Shown piece by piece: positions 15,111-22,412 of a DNA stretch of 29,332 nucleotides (its first letter is position 1; the number at the start of each line of letters is the position of its first letter). The notes under the pieces were generated by a model. The model saw only the letters and a list, made by a program, of their open reading frames with translations, made no database searches and was not told the DNA's origin. The translations under genes were made by a program, and so were the position numbers. This DNA is from an uncultured Collinsella sp. (lineage in GTDB: Bacteria; Actinomycetota; Coriobacteriia; Coriobacteriales; Coriobacteriaceae). Where the stretch lies: the NCBI GenBank assembly GCA_958348565.1, contig CATVZP010000017.1, positions 1 through 29,332 on the forward strand, read 5' to 3'.

Positions 15111-16601
15111 CTAGGCAGTGTACGCGATTGTAGCGTCGACAGCGTGGCGCCAGCCGGCGATCTTTTTGGCGCGTTCGTCGGCGGTCATGGCAGGCTCCAC
15201 GATGCCGCGGGCGCCGTAGACGTCGACGACATCGCGCGTGTACATGCCCAGCGCAATACCGCAGGCCCAGGCCGCACCCAGGCCGCTCATCTCGTCGTTG
15301 CTCGCGATGCGGATGGGCGAGCCAACCAAGTCGCTCTCAAACTGCATCAGGTACGCGTCGCGCGTGGGACCGCCGTCAACACGAAGCTCGGCCAATGCCG
15401 CACCCGAATCCTCGACCATCGCATCAATCACGTCAAAGATCTGATAGGCGATCGACTCGTCGGCGGCCTTCACGAATTCCGCGCGACCCGTGGTGCGCGT
15501 CATGCCAAAGACGCAGCCCTCGGCGTCACTCGCCCAGTGCGGCGCGCCCAAACCGGTAAACGCCGGCACAAAGTAGACGCGGCTCGCCGGATTGGCGGCG
15601 TAGCACAGGTCGGTAACTTCCTCGGGGTTGTTGATGAGCTCCAGATCGTCGCGCAGCCACGTCTTGACGGCGCCGGCGTAGCTCACGTTGCCCTCGAGCA
15701 CGTACTCGGTCACGCCGTCCATACGCCATGCGAGCGAGCTCGAAAGCCCATGCGAGCTGGCAACGAACTCGTCACCGACGTTCATCATGACCGAGCTGCC
15801 GGTGCCATAGGTCGCCTTGGCCATACCGCGGCTGTGGCAACCCTGCGCGAACAAGGCCGCATGGCTGTCGCCGAGCACGCCGTGAATGGGCACGGGTGCC
15901 GGCAAAAAGCCGCCCAGGTCCGTCGTGCCGAACAGGCCATCGGAATCGGTCACCTGCGGCAGGCAGGCCACGTCGATGCCAAAGGCCTCGCACACCGGCT
16001 CGCTCCAGCAGCCACGGCGCAGGTCAAAGAGCTGCGTGCGGCTGGCGTTAGACCAGTCGCAACGGAACTCCGCGCCGCCCGTGAGCGTCCAGACCACCCA
16101 GGCATCGATGGTGCCCAGGCAAAGCTCGCCCGCCGCCGCGGCCTCGGCAGCCGCGGGAACGTTCGCGAGAATCCAGGCCATCTTGCCCGCCGGATAATAG
16201 GGCGAGAGCACCAGGCCCGTCGTGCCACGCACCAGCTCGGCCACGCCCTCGCGCGCGGCCAGCTCGTCGCATAGCTCGCGGGCGCGGGCGCACTGCCACA
16301 CCACGGCGTCGCACAGCGGCTCGCCCGTCGTGCGGTTCCAGGCAACGGTGGTCTCGCGCTGGTTGGAGATGCCGATACCGGCGACGTCGGCCGGGTCGAC
16401 CCCGGTCTCCTCCACCACGGCACGCGCCACGGCCAGCACATTGGCGGCAATCTCGGCCGGATCATGGCTCACCCAGCCGGCCTCGTTGACAATCTGGCGA
16501 TGCGAGCGATCGGCACGATGAATCAGATGGCCGCCCTCGTCCACCAGCAGCGCCTTGGTGCCCTGCGTGGATTGATCGATTCCGATGATGTATTTACTCA
16601 T
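15111..16601 (-). CDS. FGGY-family carbohydrate kinase, glycerol-kinase-like
   Basis: A 496-residue FGGY kinase. It opens YIIGIDQSTQGTK and has the adenosine motif DGGPTRDAYLMQ. Residues that hold glycerol in GlpK are kept: Arg-Glu in ISNQRETTVAW, Trp in VVWQCARA, Tyr in LSPYYPAGK and the catalytic Asp in GDSHAALF. The phosphate loop DQSTQGTK differs from the DQGTTSSR of true GlpK, and there is no glycerol facilitator or dehydrogenase nearby. With an isomerase and a split transketolase upstream, a short or branched ketose such as D-apulose is a better guess than glycerol. The start is ATG 16601, behind AGGAGAG; a longer frame to 16715 would run through a large hairpin. Confidence 0.8.
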   Translation of the reverse strand: MSKYIIGIDQSTQGTKALLVDEGGHLIHRADRSHRQIVNEAGWVSHDPAEIAANVLAVARAVVEETGVDPADVAGIGISNQRETTVAWNRTTGEPLCDAVVWQCARARELCDELAAREGVAELVRGTTGLVLSPYYPAGKMAWILANVPAAAEAAAAGELCLGTIDAWVVWTLTGGAEFRCDWSNASRTQLFDLRRGCWSEPVCEAFGIDVACLPQVTDSDGLFGTTDLGGFLPAPVPIHGVLGDSHAALFAQGCHSRGMAKATYGTGSSVMMNVGDEFVASSHGLSSSLAWRMDGVTEYVLEGNVSYAGAVKTWLRDDLELINNPEEVTDLCYAANPASRVYFVPAFTGLGAPHWASDAEGCVFGMTRTTGRAEFVKAADESIAYQIFDVIDAMVEDSGAALAELRVDGGPTRDAYLMQFESDLVGSPIRIASNDEMSGLGAAWACGIALGMYTRDVVDVYGARGIVEPAMTADERAKKIAGWRHAVDATIAYTA

Positions 16602-16660
16602 GTACTCTCCTGTCTCCCCCGCCGATTCAAAAACTAAAACCCGACGGACAAGGAGCGAGC

Positions 16661-16757
16661 GGCCACCAAGTGCCGCAGATTGCCGTGAAAGAGGAGCGCC
16701 GCGTACTTTGCGCACGCAAGCGACGGTTTGAACGGCAAGGTGCGGTGCTTGGCGGCC
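16661..16757. repeat. Large intercistronic inverted repeat
   Basis: Outer arms 16661-16677 and 16741-16757 pair along 17 positions with one mismatch and two wobbles on the + strand. A further six-base stem (16681-16686 with 16732-16737) lies inside, and TTGCG/CGCAA forms a small inner hairpin. It fills the 174-base gap between the transketolase C-subunit gene and the kinase gene. There is no convincing gene in the gap. T-rich minus-strand sequence follows at about 16630-16645. Confidence 0.65.
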
Positions 16758-16775
16758 ACGCAGCGTCTGTGTCTA

Positions 16776-17714
16776 CTAGTTGCCGATGAACTCGGCGACC
16801 GTCTTGGCAATGCCTTCGCCCGTCAGGCCGTAGTGCGCAAAGACCTCGGGGCTCGTGCCGGTGATGACCGGCGCGTCGGGCAGGGAGAGGCACTTGACCG
16901 GACGCGGGCAATGCTCACCCACCACCTGCGCGACCATGGAACCCAGGCCGCCGAAGGGGCTGTGCTCCTCGACGGTCACGACGGCGCGCGTGGCGCCGGC
17001 GGCCTCAATCACGGCCTCGGTGTCGAGCGGCTTGACGCAGTACATGTCGAGCACCGTTGCCGAGATGCCCTGCTCGGCCAGCAGGTCGGCGGCGTCCACG
17101 GCATGGCGGACCATCTCGCCGGTGGCGACGAGCGTCACATCGGTGCCGCGGCGCACCCAAGTGGCGCGATCCATCTGGAACGGGCACTCGTCCTCGGTGT
17201 ACACGTCCTCGACCGGATTGCGGCCCACGCGGATATAGGCCGGCTTGTTATCGGCTGCCAGGGCGCGCACGAGCTCGGCGGTCTGGAAGCGGTCGCTTGG
17301 CAGATACACGCGCATGTTGGGAATCGCGCTCATGGCGGCGATATCCTGCGCGGAGTGGTGGCTCATGCCCAGGGCGCCGTAGGACACGCCGCCCGAGATA
17401 CCGATGAGCTTGACGTTGGTGTTGGAATACGAGACGTCGACTTTGCACTGCTCATACGAGCGCGTGGTCACAAAGGACGCCGGCGAAGCGGCCCAGGCCT
17501 TCTTGCCGCACGAAGCCATACCGGCAGCGATGCTCACCAGGTCCTGCTCGGCAATGCCGACCTCAACGGACTGCTGAGGATACTGATCAAAGAACGGCGT
17601 GAGCGACGCGGAGCCACGGGAGTCAGAGCACAGGACGACGATGTCCTTATCGGTCTTCGCGGCCTCGAGCAGCGTGTCGCAGATAACCTTGCGATTGGCG
17701 ATCTTGTTAGCCAT
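16776..17714 (-). CDS. Transketolase, C-terminal subunit
   Basis: A 312-residue protein made of the pyrimidine-binding and C-terminal domains of transketolase. It opens with the VICDTLLEAAKTDKDIVVLCSD segment split by charged residues, then VEVGIAEQDLVSIAAGMA, which contains the catalytic Glu that activates thiamine diphosphate. The C-terminal domain begins about residue 190 (ATGEMVRHAVDAADLL). It forms the active enzyme only with the N-terminal subunit from the preceding gene. ATG 17714 overlaps that gene's end by eight bases, so the two are co-translated. Candidate for the AptB subunit of apulose-4-phosphate transketolase; ordinary transketolase is the alternative. Confidence 0.88.
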   Translation of the reverse strand: MANKIANRKVICDTLLEAAKTDKDIVVLCSDSRGSASLTPFFDQYPQQSVEVGIAEQDLVSIAAGMASCGKKAWAASPASFVTTRSYEQCKVDVSYSNTNVKLIGISGGVSYGALGMSHHSAQDIAAMSAIPNMRVYLPSDRFQTAELVRALAADNKPAYIRVGRNPVEDVYTEDECPFQMDRATWVRRGTDVTLVATGEMVRHAVDAADLLAEQGISATVLDMYCVKPLDTEAVIEAAGATRAVVTVEEHSPFGGLGSMVAQVVGEHCPRPVKCLSLPDAPVITGTSPEVFAHYGLTGEGIAKTVAEFIGN

Positions 17715-18543
17715 TGATGGCCTCCTTATGGGCAGCGAAATCGGCGATGATCTGGGCATATTCCTCATCGTTGGGCAGGTGATGATGCCAGCTGGCTTTG
17801 TCCTCCATAACGGGCGAGCCGTAGCCCTTCACCGTGTTGAGGATGATGACCGTGGGCTTGCCGCAGGTCTCGGCGGCAAGCGTCAGCGCAGCGTCGATGG
17901 CCTGGACGTCGTTGCCCGGAATGGACAGCACGTTCCACCCAAAGGCAGCCCAGCGCTCCTCCTGGCTGTCCTGCTTCATAACGTCCTCGGTGCTGCCGCT
18001 GATCTGCAGGCGGTTGCGGTCCACGAGCGCGCACAGGTTATCGAGCTGGTAGTTGCCACCGCTCATGGCGCCCTCCCAGACCGAGCCCTCGGCAAGCTCG
18101 CCGTCGCCCATGATGGTGTAGACGCGGTAGTCGCGGCCGTCCATCTTGCCGGCGAGCGCCATGCCCACGGCAACGGGCAGGCCGTGACCCAGCGAGCCCG
18201 AGTTCATCTCGATGCCCTTGAGCTTGTTGTTGGGGTGGCCGATGTAGGGGCTGCCGAACTTGGAGAAGCGGGCCTTGACGTCGTCGAGGTCAAGATAGCC
18301 CTCGTGGCAGAGCACCGCGTAGTAGGCCTCCATGGCGTGGCCCTTGGAAAGCACGAAGCGATCGCGGTTGGGATCGTCGACGGTCTCGGGCGAAATGTTG
18401 AGGTGGTTGGCGTAGAGGGTCATGAGGGCATCGATCACCGACATGTCGCCGCCGATGTGGCCGCCAGCGCCAGCCATGATGATGTCGACGCAATCGCGGC
18501 GAAGATCCCAACGCAGGGACTCAAGCTCTTCGATAGTTGCCAT
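17707..18543 (-). CDS. Transketolase, N-terminal subunit
   Basis: A 278-residue protein equal to the diphosphate-binding half of transketolase. It shows the GHIGGDMSVID region, SKGHAMEAYYAVL, SLGHGLPVAVGMAL and the Mg-ThDP motif GDGELAEGSVWEGAM, which ends in DRN. It transfers two-carbon ketol units together with the C-terminal subunit. Its start is two bases after the stop of the isomerase gene, and AGGAGAG lies inside the isomerase end. Split transketolases are common in gut Firmicutes and Actinobacteria and are often pathway-specific; here the operon suggests a sugar-specific role (candidate AptA). Confidence 0.9.
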   Translation of the reverse strand: MATIEELESLRWDLRRDCVDIIMAGAGGHIGGDMSVIDALMTLYANHLNISPETVDDPNRDRFVLSKGHAMEAYYAVLCHEGYLDLDDVKARFSKFGSPYIGHPNNKLKGIEMNSGSLGHGLPVAVGMALAGKMDGRDYRVYTIMGDGELAEGSVWEGAMSGGNYQLDNLCALVDRNRLQISGSTEDVMKQDSQEERWAAFGWNVLSIPGNDVQAIDAALTLAAETCGKPTVIILNTVKGYGSPVMEDKASWHHHLPNDEEYAQIIADFAAHKEAING

Positions 18544-18545
18544 TT

Positions 18546-19946
18546 CTACTCTCCTCGCAGGTAGGCTTTAACGTCTTCTTCGATGGGGTCGTACAGGTCG
18601 GGCTGGATGCCGATGTACTTGCACGCCTCGTAGAGCACCGGCACCACGTTGGCGTGAATAGCGACGCAGTGGTGGATGTAGGGGCCCTCGACAATCTTGG
18701 CCTCGAGGCGCTTGAGGTTCTCGACCTCGACCCACAGATAGGTGCCCATGCCGGCCGGGCCGTCGATGCCGCGGGCGTTGCCCAGCAGCAGCGAGTACTC
18801 GCCGTTGTCGCCGTCAAAGCGGGCAAGGGTGAGGTCACCGTGCTTGGCCTCGGCCGTCAGCGCACCGGGGTGATCGAATGCCAGCGGGTAGGTGAGCTTG
18901 GGCTTGACGGCCGCGCAGCTGCAGGGCCAGGGGCCGCAGTGCTGCAGCAGCTCGCCGTTCTCGTTATCGGGATGGCGCACGGTCCAGTCGGCGAACATGC
19001 CGCGATGACGGCCAAGATCGGCTGCCTCGACCATGAGCGCGGTGATGGCGCCGTGGATGTCGGTTTCGCAGACGATAGGGATACCCATCTCGTTGAGGAT
19101 GGCGTTGGCGGCGCAGGGCATAATGCCCAGCTCGTCCTGCAGAGCGTTCCAGCACTGGATGGCTCCGGCGTTGCAGCCGTATTTCTCGACCAGGCTCTTC
19201 ATGGCGATGGCAAGACCGGCGACCGCGGGGACCTTGTCCTCGGGGATGCAGATCTCAAAGCTGTCGGCGATGTGGGCGAGCATGGCGGTCATGGCCTGCT
19301 CGTCGGCCTGGGCGTCGCGCACGGCTTGGACAAGCTCGGTCATGGGGATGGGCGAAAGCTGGATGTTGAACTTCTCGAGCAGCTCGCCCTCGTTGCACAT
19401 GGTCGACCAGAAGTCGAAGGGGCGGGTGGCCATCTGCAGGATGCGGGTGTGCTTGAAGGTCTTGACCACGTTGCACACGGCCAAAAAGTCCCAGACGCCG
19501 CGCTCGAACTCGGGGTCGGTCAGACGGCAATTGGTCATGTAGGTAAAGGGCACCTGGAAGCGGCGCAACACTTTGCCGGTGGCGAACAGGCCGCACTGGC
19601 TATCGCGCAGACGGGTGCCGTCGGGCTCGGGGCGCTCGTCGCGCGGGCCCCACAGTAGCACGGGCAGGCCGAGCTCGCGGGCAAGGCGAGCGCAAACGTA
19701 CTCAGTGCCAAAGTTGGCGTGGCACAGCATGATGCCATCGACGCCCTCGGCGCGGAACTTCTTGACGATAGGCTCGATATGGCTGTCGTCGAACAGCAGG
19801 CCCTCGTCATTGATGTCATCGATATCCACGATGTCGACGCCGATCTCGCGCAGGCGATCAGCCGTAAGGCCGCGATACTTGATCGCGTCCGGCGCGCTAA
19901 AGATACTGCGGCGCGTGGGCACAAAGCCGAGCTTGATCTTGTCCAT
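18546..19946 (-). CDS. L-fucose/L-arabinose isomerase family protein
   Basis: A 466-residue protein of the L-fucose/L-arabinose isomerase fold. It begins KLGFVPTRRSIFSAPDAI and shows the three-domain course of the family: an N-terminal Rossmann-like part with GIMLCHANFGTE, a middle with AIQCWNALQDELGI, and a C-terminal domain with CETDIHGA and a late HHCVAIHANVVPVL. Glu and His in these segments would bind the Mn ion. The enzyme would turn an aldose into a ketose. It is the first gene of the operon, with GGAGG before the ATG. The sugar is not certain; D-apiose to D-apulose would fit the neighbours, while L-fucose would require an aldolase that is absent. Confidence 0.82.
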   Translation of the reverse strand: MDKIKLGFVPTRRSIFSAPDAIKYRGLTADRLREIGVDIVDIDDINDEGLLFDDSHIEPIVKKFRAEGVDGIMLCHANFGTEYVCARLARELGLPVLLWGPRDERPEPDGTRLRDSQCGLFATGKVLRRFQVPFTYMTNCRLTDPEFERGVWDFLAVCNVVKTFKHTRILQMATRPFDFWSTMCNEGELLEKFNIQLSPIPMTELVQAVRDAQADEQAMTAMLAHIADSFEICIPEDKVPAVAGLAIAMKSLVEKYGCNAGAIQCWNALQDELGIMPCAANAILNEMGIPIVCETDIHGAITALMVEAADLGRHRGMFADWTVRHPDNENGELLQHCGPWPCSCAAVKPKLTYPLAFDHPGALTAEAKHGDLTLARFDGDNGEYSLLLGNARGIDGPAGMGTYLWVEVENLKRLEAKIVEGPYIHHCVAIHANVVPVLYEACKYIGIQPDLYDPIEEDVKAYLRGE

Positions 19947-19967
19947 GTACGTCCTCCCCTAATCACA

Positions 19968-19980
19968 TGTTCAGTAAACA
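19968..19980. promoter_or_regulatory. Possible LacI-type operator in the isomerase leader
   Basis: TGTTCAGTAAACA, a 13-base near-perfect palindrome around a central G, 22 bases before the isomerase start. A related site, TGTTTACTAAATG, lies at 20002-20014. TAAACA/TGTTTA half-sites also occur at the lacI promoter. Confidence 0.45.
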
Positions 19981-20001
19981 GACGCATGTTTCGTTTTGTT
20001 C

Positions 20002-20014
20002 TGTTTACTAAATG
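20002..20014. promoter_or_regulatory. Second possible operator, isomerase leader
   Basis: TGTTTACTAAATG has a perfect TTTA-C-TAAA core. It is spaced about three helical turns from the site at 19968-19980, which would suit cooperative binding of a LacI-family dimer pair. Confidence 0.4.
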
Positions 20015-20112
20015 TTTTACTCTTCTGTTTAGAAGTTTAGCGCGAAAGTCCCGTAAACGGTAGAGAAATCAGCCTAAACGGTATGTAAACAATCTGAACA
20101 TACAAGGGCAAC

Positions 20113-20138
20113 AAAAAGAGGGCCCCGAAGGACCCTCT
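20113..20138 (-). terminator. Terminator of the LacI-type regulator gene
   Basis: On the minus strand AGAGGGTCC and GGGCCCTCT pair around a TTCG tetraloop, followed by five T residues. It ends the regulator transcript before the isomerase operon leader. Confidence 0.9.
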
Positions 20139-20204
20139 CTTGGTAGCGTTATGTACGGTTGCCTTTGGCGGACTTTTCCGCTCTGAGGTCTGGCGCCGTT
20201 CCGC

Positions 20205-21215
20205 CTAGATTTCACGCACGCTCTGGCGCTCGACAAAATAGGTCGACACGGCCGTCTTGCAGGTATAGCTCTTGGGATTGCGGATGTTGCCCACCAGACG
20301 GCGCACCGCGATCTCGCCCACCTCGTGCTTGGGAACGTGCACCGTGGTGAGCGGCGGGTTGGAGAAGGCGCCCAAAGACAGGTCGTCAAAGCCGATGATC
20401 GAAACATCCTCGGGCACGCGAATACCGTGCTCGTTGAGCGCGCGCATGGCGCCTACGGCGAGCACGTCGTTCTCGGCAAAGAAAGCCGTCGGCAGGTCGT
20501 CGCGCGAGACGCTGTCGAGCCACGCGCCCATGTCGCGATAGGCACCCTCGAGCGTGGTGCCCAGCGTGGCACGCCATGCCGGATTGGCTTCGAGGCCCGC
20601 ATCCTCAAGCGCTTGGCGATAGCCGCGCTCGCGGTCCTTAAAGTTGCGGATACGAAGGTCGCCCGCCAGATAGCCGATTTGCTTGTGACCTTTCTCGATA
20701 AGGTAGTCCACGGCACGCAGCACCGAATCGGTATTGGCAATAACTACGGCATCAAAGTACTGACGATCGCTCCAGCCATCGAGCACGATCAGGTGGGCGG
20801 CGGCGTTGGCAAACAAGGCGTAATCTTCCTCACCCAGCTCGGTACCCATCAGCACGATAGCGGCGGCCGGATCGGCAATCAGACCCTCGACCTGCGGGCG
20901 CACGGCGTCCAGGTCGCTAAAGTCGAGCGAGACAAAGCTCGTGCTCATGCCGTGGCGACGCGCCTGGCGCTCCACACCCTCGATAACCGCGGGATGGAAG
21001 GTGCTCTCGTCCAAGATGGCGCCCGTCTTGCGCGCGAGCACAAACTGAATGCTCTCGAGCTGCGTCGACTGCTGATAGCCGAGCGACTGTGCGCACTCCA
21101 GGATGACCTTGGCGGTCTCCTCGCTCACGCTACGCTTGCGGTTGAGTGCGTTGGACACGGTCGCAGGCGAAAAACCGGTGATGCGGCTGATCTCGCGAAC
21201 ACTTGCTTTGGCCAT
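20205..21215 (-). CDS. LacI/GalR-family transcriptional regulator
   Basis: A 336-residue LacI-family repressor. The helix-turn-helix is at residues 4-24 (VREISRITGFSPATVSNALN), followed by the hinge helix and a periplasmic-binding-protein-like sugar domain. The latter shows GFDDLSLGAFSNPPLTTVHVP, typical of the family. The longer frame to 21287 is unlikely; ATG 21215 has AGGGGGA in front. It reads in the same direction as the isomerase operon and lies directly upstream of it, so it probably controls that operon and itself. A good promoter with TAAACA/TGTTTA half-sites lies at 21290-21335. The effector would be the pathway sugar or its phosphate. Confidence 0.92.
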   Translation of the reverse strand: MAKASVREISRITGFSPATVSNALNRKRSVSEETAKVILECAQSLGYQQSTQLESIQFVLARKTGAILDESTFHPAVIEGVERQARRHGMSTSFVSLDFSDLDAVRPQVEGLIADPAAAIVLMGTELGEEDYALFANAAAHLIVLDGWSDRQYFDAVVIANTDSVLRAVDYLIEKGHKQIGYLAGDLRIRNFKDRERGYRQALEDAGLEANPAWRATLGTTLEGAYRDMGAWLDSVSRDDLPTAFFAENDVLAVGAMRALNEHGIRVPEDVSIIGFDDLSLGAFSNPPLTTVHVPKHEVGEIAVRRLVGNIRNPKSYTCKTAVSTYFVERQSVREI

Positions 21216-21289
21216 TGTTCCCCCTAGTAACGGCCGTGGCGGAGCATCGGGCTCGATGGCTCGGCAAATAAACGACCGCAAATTCAATC

Positions 21290-21311
21290 TAAACAGAGTA
21301 GTAAATGTTTA
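21290..21311. promoter_or_regulatory. Half-site pair at the lacI promoter
   Basis: TAAACA (21290-21295) and TGTTTA (21306-21311) form an inverted pair that overlaps the -10 element, a position suited to autorepression. The half-sites recur in the isomerase leader. Confidence 0.4.
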
Positions 21312-21335
21312 TGAGCTAGTTTAGCCTGTTGTCAA
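21308..21335 (-). promoter_or_regulatory. Promoter of the LacI-type regulator gene
   Basis: On the minus strand a perfect TTGACA (21335-21330) and CATAAA (21313-21308) are 16 bases apart, about 95 bases before the start codon. Confidence 0.6.
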
Positions 21336-21379
21336 GCGAAGTGGCACGACTATTCCCCCAACGGGCACATTTACTCGGT

Positions 21380-21409
21380 AGCTAAAAGAGCCCCGTCCCA
21401 AATTGACTA
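21380..21409 (-). repeat. 30-bp dispersed repeat, copy 2
   Basis: The exact reverse complement of 14974-15003. Here it forms the right arm and T run of the nucleoside-hydrolase terminator. Confidence 0.85.
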
Positions 21410-21422
21410 TATGGGGCGGGGC
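21384..21422 (-). terminator. Terminator after the nucleoside hydrolase gene
   Basis: On the minus strand GCCCCG-CCC (from 21422) pairs with GGG-CGGGGC (to 21390) with one mismatch, followed by CTC and four T residues. It is 12 bases beyond the stop codon. Confidence 0.7.
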
Positions 21423-21433
21423 ACGGAAATCTA

Positions 21434-22408
21434 TTAGCCCAGGACGCGGGTCATACGCGTCTTGAACTCGGACAGGAAGCGCGGGGCGTCGACGGTCAGC
21501 GCCACGAGTGCGCCCTTGTCGGGGTCGGCCACACGACGCTCATCGCAGATGGTGCGGCCGCGATACTCGCCCAGCAGATCAACACGCAGATTGCAGCCGA
21601 GCGCACCCACGAGCGTGGGGTCGATCGCCACGGCAACGGCCAGCGGATCGTGCAGCGCACAACCACCCAGGTAGGGGGCGTTCATCTCGTACGAACCAAT
21701 GTAGTGCTCGACCATGCTCGCAAACGCACAGCCCGCCATGGTGCCCGAGCCCGTCCAGCCGGCAATGTCGCGACGCGTGAGCACCACGCGATGCGTCACG
21801 TCCAAGCCCACCATGGTGAGCTTGCGGCCTGAACGCAGCACGGCATCGGCCGCCTCGGGATCGCTTGCCATGTTGGCCTCGGCACCCGCACTCACGTTAC
21901 CGGGCACGGTCAGGGCGCCGCCCATCACCACCACGCGACCGATAGACATCATCGCCGCCGCATCGCGCTCCAAGGCAAGTGCCAGGTTGGAGAGCGGGCC
22001 GGTCGCTACGTAGATCAAATCGGGGCCATAAGTGCGCGCGGCATCGATCAGATAATCGACCGCCGCGTTGCCGTCGGCCGACGTCGCCCCCACCGGCTCG
22101 TACGGCGACGCGGGCACGCTCGCCCCGCCAATGCCGTTCTTGCCGTGGATGAGCGTGGTGGACGCCGGCGGTGTATAGGGCTCGGTCGCCTTAATGGGAC
22201 GATCGGCGCCCAGGTACACCGGAACCTCGGGGCGACCCAGCAGATCGAGCACCGCCAGGCAGTTGTGCGCCGATTGCTCGACGCGCACGTTGCCAAAGCA
22301 CGTGGTGATGCCCACCAGCTCCACCTCGGGGCTCGCGATGGCATAGGCAAGCGCCATCGCATCGTCCACACCCATATCCAGATCAAGGATCAGCTTCTTG
22401 GTTGCCAT
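21434..22408 (-). CDS. Nucleoside hydrolase (IunH/RihA family)
   Basis: A 324-residue nucleoside hydrolase of normal length. It splits ribonucleosides to base and ribose. The calcium site is DLDMGVDD near the N-terminus, where most members have DTDPGxDD; the metal-binding Asp residues are kept. NMASDPEAADAVL and the C-terminal ALHDPLAVA, with its catalytic-site His and Asp, are typical. Base preference cannot be read with confidence. The ATG is four bases after the ribokinase stop, so the two are coupled. Released ribose would be phosphorylated by that kinase. The protein is cytoplasmic. Confidence 0.92.
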   Translation of the reverse strand: MATKKLILDLDMGVDDAMALAYAIASPEVELVGITTCFGNVRVEQSAHNCLAVLDLLGRPEVPVYLGADRPIKATEPYTPPASTTLIHGKNGIGGASVPASPYEPVGATSADGNAAVDYLIDAARTYGPDLIYVATGPLSNLALALERDAAAMMSIGRVVVMGGALTVPGNVSAGAEANMASDPEAADAVLRSGRKLTMVGLDVTHRVVLTRRDIAGWTGSGTMAGCAFASMVEHYIGSYEMNAPYLGGCALHDPLAVAVAIDPTLVGALGCNLRVDLLGEYRGRTICDERRVADPDKGALVALTVDAPRFLSEFKTRMTRVLG

Positions 22409-22412
22409 TGTT

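Noticed and set aside
15108..16274. Long + strand frames opposite the kinase gene, with similar ones opposite the isomerase and transketolase genes
   Set aside because: Antisense shadows of recognised enzymes, rich in Ala/Arg/His with no motifs.
16627..16911. Short minus-strand frame covering the gap before the kinase gene
   Set aside because: It overlaps the transketolase C-subunit gene in another frame and runs through the large hairpin; no motif supports it.
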